Of a stretch of 58,409 nucleotides of DNA, positions 44,164 through 52,041 are shown in pieces. The stretch covers positions 1-58,409 of the forward strand of contig NZ_RQRS01000033.1 of the NCBI RefSeq assembly GCF_004335085.1. Direction: 5' to 3'. Numbering within the stretch: position 1 is the stretch's first letter; each line of letters opens with the position of its first letter. The notes below the pieces were generated by a model, which saw nothing but the letters and a program-made list of their open reading frames with translations, was not told the DNA's origin and ran no database searches. The DNA comes from Pedobacter nototheniae. GTDB taxonomy: Bacteria; Bacteroidota; Bacteroidia; Sphingobacteriales; Sphingobacteriaceae. The position numbers and the translations under genes were made by a program.

Positions 44164-45798
44164 TTATTTCGGTTGAATATTTCTCTTTTTCCTATACTGC
44201 CCCTCAATCTTGTGCTTCACCACTTTTTCAAAATTCACTACTGCTTCACAATGTTCAAAAAGGGTCGAACTTCCGCGGATTGACCCTACCATAGTAGGCA
44301 AATCAAAATTATCCTTTGATTTGCCTTTTTTTTTGCCCTCAAAAACCCCCTTTAAACTATCTAGAACGCGGATTGCTTCATTGAGCCGAACAGTTCGATG
44401 TAACTCTCCGTCAAAAGTCCAATTTTCGGGATAGATCGAACTGATTAAGCGTCTTTTTCCTTCAGAATCTGCGTTTAAATAGGTTTTAGGCAAGTTTGTA
44501 AGCATTCCAGTCGCTTTTGCAATTATTGGACCTAAATTTAGATTTCCACGGGAGATCTCGAGAAGTTTTCCCTCAAGAATTGTGATGCTTCTCTCGCAAT
44601 CAATTTTGATTTTACGGTATTCAAAGTCCAGAATCACATCTTGTAACATCTTGTCCCTTGCACGAACCACCTTTTGATTAAGTTCCTCTATTTTACTCTT
44701 GATAGTTACTGTTTCATCTTTTTCACCACCAGAAATCGAGTTATACACCTGCGAGAGAACCATTTTATAAAGTTCATTTACTTTGGGATCTAAAGAATGT
44801 TTCTCCAGTTCCTTTACAAATGCATCATTTACTTTATTTGCGCCATACCTCACCTTGCAGGCAGAGAAACAGTGGTAGTAATAATAATATTTTGAGTAGC
44901 CTTTTGAAGCACTGCCAGTTAATTTGTAACCGCATTTTGGACATAACAGAAAACCTCTTAAAGGCAATTCATCGGGAGCTAAATGTTTATTTTTCGTTTG
45001 TTTTTTCCTTCCGTCCAGAATTTCCATTACAGTATAGAAAACACTTTCAGATACAATTGGCTCATGTTGACCTGGTACAATGTGCGCTTCTTCTTCTTTA
45101 TACTTAGAAACTTGGATCTGTCCACAGTAGACTGGGTTACGGATTATCTGCCAAAAATTTTTGCGCCCACACTTAAGTCCCTTTTCGTGAGCTGCTTTCC
45201 AAATCTGATCGATAAACCACTTACCAGTTGCAAGTTCTTCATATGCCCATCTCATAATTGATGCCTGTGGCTCAACTGGGCTTATATATTTTTTGCCACC
45301 TTCAGTAATTTTATTGATGTAACCAATTGGTGCAGATCCCATAAAGCGTCCTTCTTTTCTTGCGCGCCTCATTCCAAAGAAGGTATTTAAAGCCCTTCTA
45401 TCATTTTCGACCTCTGGCGCTGCAAGATAAAAAGCCAGCATCATCTTATTTTCCGGAATAGAAATATCCAAAGGTTGTTCTATCGCCTGAGGCTCTATCT
45501 CCATGTCTGATAGAATCTTGATCATCATGTATGCATCTCCAGCATTTCTTGAAAACCTATCCCATTTTGTAAAAAGAATTAGATCAACCTGTCCTCTTTT
45601 TTTCTTCAGCTCCGCGAGCAGCTTTTGCCAGGCCGGCCTTAAAAATGTTTTCGCAGAGTGATCTTCAAAAATGACCTTTCTTACCTTAATTCCTTTTGCT
45701 ACGCAATAGCGCTGCAAAACTTCTTCCTGATTGCGTTGAGAATATCCTTTATCGGCTTGTTCTTCGGTACTTACTCTGATGTATAAATCTGCTGTCAT
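44164..45798 (-). CDS. large serine recombinase
   Basis: The 544-aa enzyme has the catalytic resolvase domain (LYIRVSTEEQADKGYSQRNQ, Ser10), a recombinase domain (about 160-260), a zinc-ribbon (FLLCPKCGYKL then HCFSACKVRYG) and a coiled-coil C-terminus. Large serine recombinases integrate or excise elements at att sites. The gene is preceded by a coupled small ORF and, across a sharp junction, by a truncated hydrolase. A related but distinct C-terminal fragment lies at 57966-58272. Confidence 0.92.
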   Translation of the reverse strand: MTADLYIRVSTEEQADKGYSQRNQEEVLQRYCVAKGIKVRKVIFEDHSAKTFLRPAWQKLLAELKKKRGQVDLILFTKWDRFSRNAGDAYMMIKILSDMEIEPQAIEQPLDISIPENKMMLAFYLAAPEVENDRRALNTFFGMRRARKEGRFMGSAPIGYINKITEGGKKYISPVEPQASIMRWAYEELATGKWFIDQIWKAAHEKGLKCGRKNFWQIIRNPVYCGQIQVSKYKEEEAHIVPGQHEPIVSESVFYTVMEILDGRKKQTKNKHLAPDELPLRGFLLCPKCGYKLTGSASKGYSKYYYYYHCFSACKVRYGANKVNDAFVKELEKHSLDPKVNELYKMVLSQVYNSISGGEKDETVTIKSKIEELNQKVVRARDKMLQDVILDFEYRKIKIDCERSITILEGKLLEISRGNLNLGPIIAKATGMLTNLPKTYLNADSEGKRRLISSIYPENWTFDGELHRTVRLNEAIRVLDSLKGVFEGKKKGKSKDNFDLPTMVGSIRGSSTLFEHCEAVVNFEKVVKHKIEGQYRKKRNIQPK

Positions 45799-45887
45799 GG
45801 CTTGTTCATTGCTTGTTCCACTTCCAAAATAGCTAATATATATAGTAAATCCAAGATTTCTTTGGCTTGTTTTTCAGTTACTTCCAT
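45795..45887 (-). CDS. small ORF coupled to the recombinase, 5' end probably lost at a junction
   Basis: The reading frame TQTAVAILKKKGMEVTEKQA, continuing KEILDLLYILAILEVEQAMN, stops in an ATGA overlap with the recombinase start. The only in-frame ATG (45887) leaves 30 aa, while the open frame continues upstream to about 45954, past the point where hydrolase homology begins. Short helical proteins of this kind often precede serine recombinases in Bacteroidota elements (from memory). Here the start codon region appears to have been replaced by hydrolase sequence. Confidence 0.5.
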   Translation of the reverse strand: MEVTEKQAKEILDLLYILAILEVEQAMNKP

Positions 45888-46156
45888 TCCTTTTTTCTTA
45901 AGAATCGCAACAGCTGTTTGTGTAGTATAACCAGTGGTTTTCCCTTTCCATACACTTCATAATAGATCCTGGCGTCATCAGACTGGATAAACCGGCCGGT
46001 TTTTGGATTGTTACCATATTGAACGGCATTTTTTTGCGAGGGTTTCGCTTGCATGAAAGCCCTTAAAGGTTCCCCTCCTTGAGAAAAGGCGTGAAAACCA
46101 AAGGCAACTGTCACAAAAATAAGCGTTAAAAGTCTTTTACTATTCACTGTCATCAT
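45878..46156 (-). pseudogene. 5' fragment of an exported alpha/beta hydrolase
   Basis: The frame starts at ATG 46156 with a signal peptide (LLTLIFVTVAFGFHAFSQ) and enters a hydrolase-type core (ARIYYEVYGKGKPLVILH), the strand before the oxyanion-hole His-Gly. Right after ILH (about 45920) the sequence departs from the family and ends 13 codons later, so the nucleophile, acid and His are missing. The break abuts the recombinase-linked small ORF. A 24-bp palindrome lies about 120 bases upstream. Confidence 0.75.
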
Positions 46157-46274
46157 TTTAGTTATATTTTTCAGAGGCTCCTGGGTAACCATTTCTATCC
46201 TTTGTGGCCAACCTTTGACTGAAAGCAAAGATGAGAATTGATTGGTAGCTACCCATTTGACCAAGGTTAAGAAA

Positions 46275-46298
46275 TACCCTTAAACTAGTTTAAGGGTA
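46275..46298. promoter_or_regulatory. 24-bp perfect palindrome centred on AACTAGTT
   Basis: The sequence is symmetrical over 24 bases; its core is TTAAACTAGTTTAA with outer arms CCC/GGG. It is upstream of the truncated hydrolase gene. Related motifs lie at 48761-48778 and 50280-50293. A dimeric repressor or activator site is the likely meaning. Confidence 0.6.
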
Positions 46299-46362
46299 AA
46301 TCGTATTAGTAAGGCGAATCACTTTAAAATAAACCCTAATGATTTTAAAACTGGCCAAAAAA

Positions 46363-46384
46363 AAAGAGCTCCATGGAGCTCTTT
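46363..46384 (-). terminator. intrinsic terminator of hxlB-hxlA
   Basis: A 22-base perfect palindrome, AAAGAGCTCC then ATGGAGCTCTTT-like in its two arms, is followed on the minus strand by nine T's. It begins 18 bases after the hxlA stop codon. Confidence 0.85.
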
Positions 46385-46402
46385 AATTGCTTATAATAAA
46401 CC

Positions 46403-47035
46403 TTATGCGGCATCGATTGCCTCACGAAGTGCTTTTGCTGCCGCTGCTGGATCTTCAGCACCATATATTGCTGCTCCAGCTACCGCAACCTGAGCTCCAG
46501 CTTTAATTACTGCTGCTACGTTATCGATATTTACACCACCTGCGATTGAAACCGGTACACCAGCTCTGGCAGCCTCGTCAATCAAAACCTGAATTGAATA
46601 ACCAGCGGTCCATTGCTCATCAAGTCCTGCATGAAGTTCAACAAATTCAACACCTAACTCAATAACCTCTTGTGCTCTTTTTACACGGTCAGGATAACCA
46701 ATAGTGTCAACAACAACACCCTTTCCATGAGCTTTAGCTGCTTTAACTGCGCCGATGATTGTTGCGTTTCCAGCTGCGCCCATTACCGTTACTAAATCTG
46801 CTCCTGCCTTGAATGCGATATCTGCTTCCAATTCACCTGCATCAGCAGTTTTTAGATCAGCAAAAACCAGTTTGTCCGGATGTGCATTTTTCATTGCGGT
46901 TATTACTGTTGATCCCATGTTTTTGATCAATGGGGTTCCCAGTTCGATGATATCTACATATGGAGCAACCTTTGCTGCCAATGCCAACGCTTCTTCAGTT
47001 GTTAATAAATCTATTGCTACTTGTAATTTTGCCAT
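46403..47035 (-). CDS. hxlA: 3-hexulose-6-phosphate synthase
   Basis: The 210-aa protein is of the OMPDC-type TIM-barrel superfamily with the metal/substrate motif DLKTADAGELEA (DxKTxD), ELHAGLDEQ and the phosphate-binding SIAGGVN and VAVAGAAIYG. HPS condenses formaldehyde with ribulose 5-phosphate to hexulose 6-phosphate. Co-location with hxlB 36 bases upstream favours this over 3-keto-gulonate-6-phosphate decarboxylase. It has an intrinsic terminator directly downstream. Confidence 0.9.
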   Translation of the reverse strand: MAKLQVAIDLLTTEEALALAAKVAPYVDIIELGTPLIKNMGSTVITAMKNAHPDKLVFADLKTADAGELEADIAFKAGADLVTVMGAAGNATIIGAVKAAKAHGKGVVVDTIGYPDRVKRAQEVIELGVEFVELHAGLDEQWTAGYSIQVLIDEAARAGVPVSIAGGVNIDNVAAVIKAGAQVAVAGAAIYGAEDPAAAAKALREAIDAA

Positions 47036-47071
47036 GATTGTATTTATTTATGATTTGTATTTACTTTATTA

Positions 47072-47677
47072 TTATTCAAGGTTTGCATGTCGCTCCCAAA
47101 GCACTTCTGCCGGTGTTCCGTCCATTTTCCAAAGCGACTGAAAAACAACATCCATTAACAGAAACAGAAACTGCTCAAACAAACTACCTGCATACTGCTT
47201 TGATTTGCCACCTTCAAAATCCTGTTTTCCCGCAGCTGGAATGATCACAGTGTGAAAAGCCAGTTTTGCGAGTTCTGATTCAGGCGCAGTAGTAATTGCG
47301 ACTACTTTTGCACCTACCGAAACTGCCTTTTCTGCTGCCCTCACCATCGAAGCGGTGGTTCCAGATCCAGAGGCAACGATCAGCAAGTCATCTTTTTTTA
47401 TGGCAGGCGTGGTGGTGTCGCCGACAAAATAAACGGTTAAGCCAAGATGCATCAACCTCATTGCAGCACCTCTAAGTGCAAAGCCAGATCTACCCGCTGC
47501 GATCAAAAAAATCCTTTCCGAGTGCTGGATTGAGTTGACCAATGGAATTAGGTTTTCCGTGTCAATCTTTTTTGCAAGGTTTAGGTTTTCTTCCAGGACC
47601 AGATCCAGATTCATTTGTAACTCCCACGTTAACTGCTGAAAATCGAGGTGTTTGATTTCATTTATCTCTGTTTTCAT
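47072..47677 (-). CDS. hxlB: 6-phospho-3-hexuloisomerase
   Basis: The 201-aa SIS-domain protein has the sugar-phosphate site pattern FLIAAGRSGFALRGAAMRL and IVASGSGTTASMV. PHI converts 3-hexulose 6-phosphate to fructose 6-phosphate, completing formaldehyde fixation with hxlA. A perfect -7 element TACCTTTG (47695-47702) precedes it, with a CCAATCGG site at the -35 position, and an AraC regulator diverges from it. Confidence 0.9.
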   Translation of the reverse strand: MKTEINEIKHLDFQQLTWELQMNLDLVLEENLNLAKKIDTENLIPLVNSIQHSERIFLIAAGRSGFALRGAAMRLMHLGLTVYFVGDTTTPAIKKDDLLIVASGSGTTASMVRAAEKAVSVGAKVVAITTAPESELAKLAFHTVIIPAAGKQDFEGGKSKQYAGSLFEQFLFLLMDVVFQSLWKMDGTPAEVLWERHANLE

Positions 47678-47694
47678 ATCATTTTTCTCTTGGT

Positions 47695-47716
47695 CAAAGG
47701 TAGACTAGCCGATTGG
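47695..47716 (-). promoter_or_regulatory. promoter of hxlB-hxlA with overlapping operator
   Basis: On the minus strand CCAATCGG (47709-47716) is followed after 6 bases by TACCTTTG (47695-47702), matching TAnnTTTG, and by the hxlB ATG about 18 bases on. Two more CCAATCRG motifs lie in the same intergenic region. Confidence 0.6.
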
Positions 47717-47737
47717 TTTACCCTTTACACAAATAGC

Positions 47738-47745
47738 CCAATCAG
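47738..47745 (+). promoter_or_regulatory. CCAATCAG motif, possible AraC operator
   Basis: It is one of three CCAATCRG motifs between hxlB and the divergent AraC gene, in plus orientation. AraC-type regulators often bind several asymmetric sites. Confidence 0.4.
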
Positions 47746-47837
47746 TGGGACTATCTGGAAATTATATAAGCAAAAAGTCATAATCAACGGACTAAAAATC
47801 AGGATTTCCGAATTGTCCACCATAATTATCTATAAGT

Positions 47838-47845
47838 CCAATCGG
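47838..47845 (+). promoter_or_regulatory. CCAATCGG motif near the araC-type gene start
   Basis: The same octamer as at 47709, in the opposite orientation, 29 bases before the AraC ATG, where it could mediate autoregulation. Confidence 0.4.
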
Positions 47846-47861
47846 AATCAATCTAAGCCTA

Positions 47862-47869
47862 TATCTTTG
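47862..47869 (+). promoter_or_regulatory. TATCTTTG -7 element just before the AraC gene
   Basis: It matches TAnnTTTG and ends 4 bases before the ATG at 47874. If used, the transcript would be leaderless or nearly so. It could also be a chance match. Confidence 0.35.
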
Positions 47870-47873
47870 TAAA

Positions 47874-48731
47874 ATGATTACTGAAACTACCCTTGGACTC
47901 GAAAAGGCGGTGCTTTACATCCGTAACCTGAACAACTGTCCGCCGAGCTACTTAAACGATCCGGGAAGAAAGGATTTCTTCGAGATTGTATGGTTGAAAA
48001 ACGAAGATCCGCTTCATGGAATCTCGGACCCGACTTACCGGATCAAGGGAGACTGGGTGTATCTTATCCCCCCATATAGGGTACATCAGCTCAATAAAGC
48101 CGGAAAAAATGGCGAGCTCATTTCTTTCAAGCGCTCGATGCTGGAAGAAGAAGACAAGGATTTTCTTTTGGATCTTTTCAGGATCTTCAATGTGCAGGGA
48201 GAATTTTCATGTCTGAGACTGGATGAACATGCGGCGAAAGAACTGGGCAATATTTACAGCATCATGGAAAATGAGTACCAAAAGGGAAACAACTATGAAA
48301 TGATGAAAGCCTTGCTCAAGGTGCTGTTGTTAAAGCTGATTTCAGTTAAGGAGCTCGAATTCACCGGACATGACATCCATCAAAAAAGGGTTTACGAATT
48401 TTTGATGTTGTTGGAAAGCAACTTTCATACGGTTACCAATATCGATTTTTATGCAGGGAAGCTGGGCATCAGCTCGAAAAGGCTCAACCAGATTTTAAAG
48501 GAAAAACTTGATAAGACGGGCACACAAATTATCCATGACCGGATTATCCTGGAGGCGAAGAGAAAGATTATCCATAGTGAGGTGACGATCAAGGAAATTG
48601 CCTTTGAACTGGGATTCAGCGATCGTCCATACTTCAGCAGGTTTTTTAAGAAACAGACAGGTCAAACGCCAGAGGAGTTTCAAAAGATGGCAAGGACGCA
48701 CATTGAATCAAATCTGAACACGCTTGTATAG
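47874..48731 (+). CDS. AraC-family transcriptional regulator of the hxl operon
   Basis: The 285-aa protein has an N-terminal cupin-like sensor region (about 1-150) and a C-terminal double HTH of AraC type (ISSKRLNQILKEKLDKTG, IKEIAFELGFSDRPYFSRFF, TGQTPEEFQ). It is divergent from hxlB across a 196-base region carrying three CCAATCRG motifs, which makes formaldehyde-responsive control of hxlAB the simplest reading (inference). Confidence 0.9.
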   Translation: MITETTLGLEKAVLYIRNLNNCPPSYLNDPGRKDFFEIVWLKNEDPLHGISDPTYRIKGDWVYLIPPYRVHQLNKAGKNGELISFKRSMLEEEDKDFLLDLFRIFNVQGEFSCLRLDEHAAKELGNIYSIMENEYQKGNNYEMMKALLKVLLLKLISVKELEFTGHDIHQKRVYEFLMLLESNFHTVTNIDFYAGKLGISSKRLNQILKEKLDKTGTQIIHDRIILEAKRKIIHSEVTIKEIAFELGFSDRPYFSRFFKKQTGQTPEEFQKMARTHIESNLNTLV

Positions 48732-48760
48732 CTACTATTCAGGATAAAATTATAATGCAC

Positions 48761-48778
48761 CATTGAACTAGTTTAATG
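48761..48778. promoter_or_regulatory. imperfect AACTAGTT-centred palindrome
   Basis: CATTGAACTAGTTTAATG is an 18-base palindrome with one mismatched pair. It lies 72 bases upstream of the broken LamG-like gene and shares its core with motifs at 46275 and 50280. Confidence 0.55.
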
Positions 48779-48849
48779 ATTTTATTTAAACTATGTCATT
48801 GGCGGGTACCGCAGGGAATAGCCAGATTTGAAATTTAATTCCTACCCTT

Positions 48850-49525
48850 ATGAAAAACAACCTCATTAGTCTGATCATTCTCACCCTGCTGGGTTTTACA
48901 AATGTGAAAGCCCAGAAAATAACACTGGACAAAAAAAATCTGATCCCACATCTTACGCACCTAACCTTTGAGGGAAAGCAGGGTTCAAATGCGGTACGGG
49001 TGGTAAAGTCTCCGGAGGTGATAAAAGTGGATGAGCCTACCTATACCAGAATCAATAATTTAAATTTCGGGGATGGTACGGTTGAACTGGAGGTAATGGG
49101 GAGATTGCTGCCAGATGCACCCGATAGTGCGAGGGCCTTCATCGGTCTCGCCTTTCATATCAACAAGGACGATTCAAAATTTGAGGGAATATACCTGCGT
49201 CCGACCAATGCGGCTCGGGCAATCAGCTTCGAAGAAACAGGTCTGTACAATATTTTCTTATCCCGATTTCAAGTTCAACCACTCCAGGAAGACCAACCCC
49301 GGTGAATTTGAGACCTATGCAGATATCGCACCGGATACCTGGATCAAGATGAAGATTATCGTGGAGGGGGAAAATGCAATGCTCTATATTAATGGTGCAA
49401 AAAACCCGAGCCTTATCGTCAATAAAATGAAGATGGGTGCGGGTCAAAGTGGGGGTCTGGGACTTTGGGTCGATATCGGCACTGAGGGGTATTTCAGAAA
49501 CCTAAAGGTTACCAGGGCACAGTAA
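48850..49525 (+). pseudogene. LamG/DUF1080-like exported protein, two frameshifts
   Basis: The start (MKNNLISLIILTLLGFTNVK, signal peptide) and the C-terminus (FETYADIAPDTWIKMKIIVE, GLGLWVDIGTEGYFRNLKV) are a concanavalin-like, DUF1080-type jelly-roll in two frames. Between them, near 49210-49260, a third frame carries the expected NQLRRNRSVQYF. Two one-base deletions, one after RPTN and one in a T-run, would restore a single ORF of about 225 codons. It is either a decaying gene or a sequencing artefact; two independent shifts favour decay. Confidence 0.75.
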
Positions 49526-49565
49526 TCCTCAGTGGGTATCCGTTCGATAGGCTCACAAAAAGCGG

Positions 49566-50135
49566 CTATCCTTTAACGATCTTCTTTTTGATTTTGCTTA
49601 AAAATTCTGAGGTTATACCTAAATAGGATGCAATCTGCGTACCTGGCAAGCGCTGGATAAGTTCCGGGTAAGCCTGTTCGAAGAGTTGATATCTTTGTTC
49701 TGCGGTATAGCTAATGCTCTGCAGGACCCGTTCCTGGAGTTCAATGAACTTTCTTTCAATGACGATCCTGAAATTCCGGTCAAACCGTGGATAATGCGTA
49801 TAAAGGTGGAGCAAGTCATCGTGCTCGATCTGAAGTACGGTAGCAGGTTCTACGGCCTCAATATAAAGTTTACTTGGACTTTGTTCATAAAAACTATTAA
49901 AATCCGCAATCCATTGGTTTTCCACAGCAAACTGAAGATTATGTTCAATGCCATTGTGGTCAACGGCATATAGCTTGAAACACCCTGAGACAACAAAAGT
50001 GTAAAACCTGCAGACATCACCCTCTTGCAGCAACAGTCCTTTTCTTTTGTAGGTGCGCCGGCTGAATACCTGCTTTGCAGCCTCCGCAGCTTCGTTATCT
50101 AATGGAAAGATGCTATTAAAAAAATTGATCAACAT
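49566..50135 (-). CDS. Crp/Fnr-family transcriptional regulator
   Basis: The 189-aa protein (ATG 50135, preferred over a TTG at 50177) has a cyclic-nucleotide-binding-like beta-roll (LLLQEGDVCRFYTFVVSGCF) and a C-terminal HTH (LPGTQIASYLGITSEFLSKI). It lacks obvious Cys for an Fe-S cluster, so it is not Fnr-like. An AACTAGTT palindrome lies about 145 bases upstream, between it and the divergent tautomerase-egt operon, making it a candidate regulator of that operon. Confidence 0.88.
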   Translation of the reverse strand: MLINFFNSIFPLDNEAAEAAKQVFSRRTYKRKGLLLQEGDVCRFYTFVVSGCFKLYAVDHNGIEHNLQFAVENQWIADFNSFYEQSPSKLYIEAVEPATVLQIEHDDLLHLYTHYPRFDRNFRIVIERKFIELQERVLQSISYTAEQRYQLFEQAYPELIQRLPGTQIASYLGITSEFLSKIKKKIVKG

Positions 50136-50177
50136 GCCATATGCATGTTCTGATTGGGTAAATGCTGAGCTCGACAA

Positions 50178-50404
50178 ATTCTTATATTATTTTGCAAATA
50201 TAGGAAATTAGGCATTTGATTGGTTTGCATCGTGATTTGCCAAGAATTGGAAAATACCCAAGAATCCTCATACCTACCCTTGAACTAGTTCAATACTATT
50301 TCTTGTCATGGTTCATAGGTATGAGAACAACAGAATCTGGAGATTTGTAAAAGAAAATTAGGTTGGTCATATCCAGCTATTTGTAAACACTTAATTTAAG
50401 AAAC
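50178..50404. other. divergent promoter region of crp-type gene and egt operon
   Basis: It carries the 14-base palindrome at 50280-50293 and two TTTG-containing segments, but no full TAnnTTTG match at a standard position. No small ORF was found. Confidence 0.5.
50280..50293. promoter_or_regulatory. perfect 14-bp palindrome TTGAACTAGTTCAA
   Basis: A perfectly symmetric operator-like sequence with a left extension ACCC shared with the 46275 palindrome. It is 111 bases upstream of the tautomerase ATG. Confidence 0.6.
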
Positions 50405-50626
50405 ATGCCACACATCACCATTAAAACCTATCCGGACGTTACAGAAGCTCAAAAACAGGAATTGACGCAAGCGATCATCAAGGATATTGTTAGCATTACC
50501 GGAAAGAACGAGGCTGCAATCTCAATTGATATCATTGAAATCCCTGAGGAAGAGTGGATGGAAAAAGTTTATGACACTAAAATCAAACCTAATCTGGACA
50601 GACTATATAAGAAACCAGGATACTAA
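50405..50626 (+). CDS. 4-oxalocrotonate tautomerase-family protein
   Basis: The 73-aa protein has Pro as residue 2 (MPHITIKTYPDVTEAQ), the catalytic N-terminal Pro after Met removal, and the usual beta-alpha-beta length. It begins the operon with NTF2, an MDR oxidoreductase, egtD and egtB (35 bases to the next gene). Substrate unknown; it may tautomerise a keto-acid or be promiscuous. Confidence 0.85.
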   Translation: MPHITIKTYPDVTEAQKQELTQAIIKDIVSITGKNEAAISIDIIEIPEEEWMEKVYDTKIKPNLDRLYKKPGY

Positions 50627-50661
50627 TCCACGGTTCTTGTAGACACAGTTAAAATTCAATC

Positions 50662-51057
50662 ATGATGAATAACCAAGATCAAACGCAGGCATTGAGGCAG
50701 GCCCTCAATGGATTTGCAGCTACACTGAATGCGGCGAAGGCTGCTGAACTTCCGAGTCTGTTCACAGACGGCGGAAAGTTTATGCCCGAAGGGTTAAAAA
50801 CGATTGATGCGCAGGATCTGCAATCCAGTGGAGAGCGGTTCCTGCAGGCAAATGCTTTCCAGATTTCATTCGAGATTCTGGACATCAATATTGACGGTGA
50901 TCTTGCAACGGTAATTTCCAATGCAAAAACATCGGAGAAACGACTTGGTGCAGACTTAGCGATCAATAAAACAAGCAGGGATTTTTTTGTATTTAAAAAA
51001 GTTGGCGATTCGTGGAAGATCGACCGCTACATCTTTAGCAATGTTACTCTAAACTAA
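50662..51057 (+). CDS. NTF2-like (SnoaL-type) small protein
   Basis: The 131-aa protein has an alpha+beta cone-fold pattern of SnoaL/NTF2 (LNGFAATLNAAKAAELPSLF, ...EILDINIDGDLATVISNA, ...FFVFKKVGDSWKIDRYIF). Such folds are enzymes or binding proteins for small ligands. It is 1 base upstream of the MDR gene and in the egt operon; role unknown. Confidence 0.8.
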   Translation: MMNNQDQTQALRQALNGFAATLNAAKAAELPSLFTDGGKFMPEGLKTIDAQDLQSSGERFLQANAFQISFEILDINIDGDLATVISNAKTSEKRLGADLAINKTSRDFFVFKKVGDSWKIDRYIFSNVTLN

Positions 51058-51058
51058 T

Positions 51059-52027
51059 ATGAAAGCAGCAGTGCTTTATCGTGCTGGTGAGGCAGGTAAT
51101 TTCAGGATTGAGGAAAGGGAAATTCCAACGTCAGCAAATGACCAGGTATTGGTCCGTGTAAAAGCATTTGGACTGAACCGCTCAGAACTGATGACCAGAA
51201 AAGGTCTCTCTCCTGATGTTGTGTTTCCCAGGGTACTGGGTATTGAATGCATTGGAGAAGTGGCATATGACCCATTAGGCCTATTGAAGGCAGGCGAAAA
51301 AGTAGCTGCTTTTATGGGCGGAATGGGGAGGCAATTTGATGGAAGTTACGCTGAATACGCTGCATTACCCAGACACATCCTGACTTTATTCCAGAGTTCT
51401 CTACCATGGGAAATCCTTGGTGCCTTGCCTGAAATGTTCCAGACCGCATATGGTTCACTATATCTTGCTCTTGGAATAGAGGCAGGCGAAACCCTGCTGA
51501 TTCGCGGCGGCACATCTTCTGTAGGGCTGCTTGCTGCCCAGCTGGCAAAATCGGCTGGACTCAAGGTAATCGCAACGAGCAGGGATAAATCCAAAGAACA
51601 ACTGTTAAGAGAAAATGGGGCGGATGAGGTACTGATTGACAATGGTTATCTATTGGAGCAACTCAACGCCAGTAAAACACCTAGGGTAAACAAGGTATTG
51701 GAACTTGTAGGTACACCAACCCTAAAAGATTCGCTGTCCTGCAGCGCAGCATTTGGTAAGGTATGCATGACGGGAATGCTTTCAGAACAATGGTCTATAG
51801 AAGATTTTGATCCTATGGGCTTTATCCCGGCGACAGTGAGCTTAACGGTTTACGATAGCGGTCAATTTCGGGTTGAGGATTCGATATTCCGGGATTTTAT
51901 TTCGCAGGCTGAGCAGGGCAAGATTACTCCACCAATCAAAAAGGTTTTCAACCTCGGGGAAATCATTGAAGCACACCAATTCATGGAAAGCAATTCTGGC
52001 GGCGGAAAAATAGTCGTGGTAACTTAA
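51059..52027 (+). CDS. MDR-type zinc-free NAD(P)H oxidoreductase (quinone-reductase-like)
   Basis: The 322-aa protein has the GroES-like fold (RVLGIECIGEVAYDP) and a Rossmann nucleotide site (GGTSSVGLLAAQLAKSAGLK). It lacks the structural Zn Cys motif, so it resembles quinone or enoyl reductases. It lies between NTF2 and egtD with 1- and 14-base gaps. A redox role linked to ergothioneine is a guess; substrate unknown. Confidence 0.88.
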   Translation: MKAAVLYRAGEAGNFRIEEREIPTSANDQVLVRVKAFGLNRSELMTRKGLSPDVVFPRVLGIECIGEVAYDPLGLLKAGEKVAAFMGGMGRQFDGSYAEYAALPRHILTLFQSSLPWEILGALPEMFQTAYGSLYLALGIEAGETLLIRGGTSSVGLLAAQLAKSAGLKVIATSRDKSKEQLLRENGADEVLIDNGYLLEQLNASKTPRVNKVLELVGTPTLKDSLSCSAAFGKVCMTGMLSEQWSIEDFDPMGFIPATVSLTVYDSGQFRVEDSIFRDFISQAEQGKITPPIKKVFNLGEIIEAHQFMESNSGGGKIVVVT

Positions 52028-52041
52028 TAGAATTTATAAGA

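Noticed and set aside
49115..49525. Second frame of the LamG-like gene as a separate gene
   Set aside because: It continues the same protein after frameshifts and has no start of its own.
50353..50395. TATTTG segments as -7 elements of the egt operon
   Set aside because: None has TA at the right distance from TTTG, so a promoter cannot be assigned.
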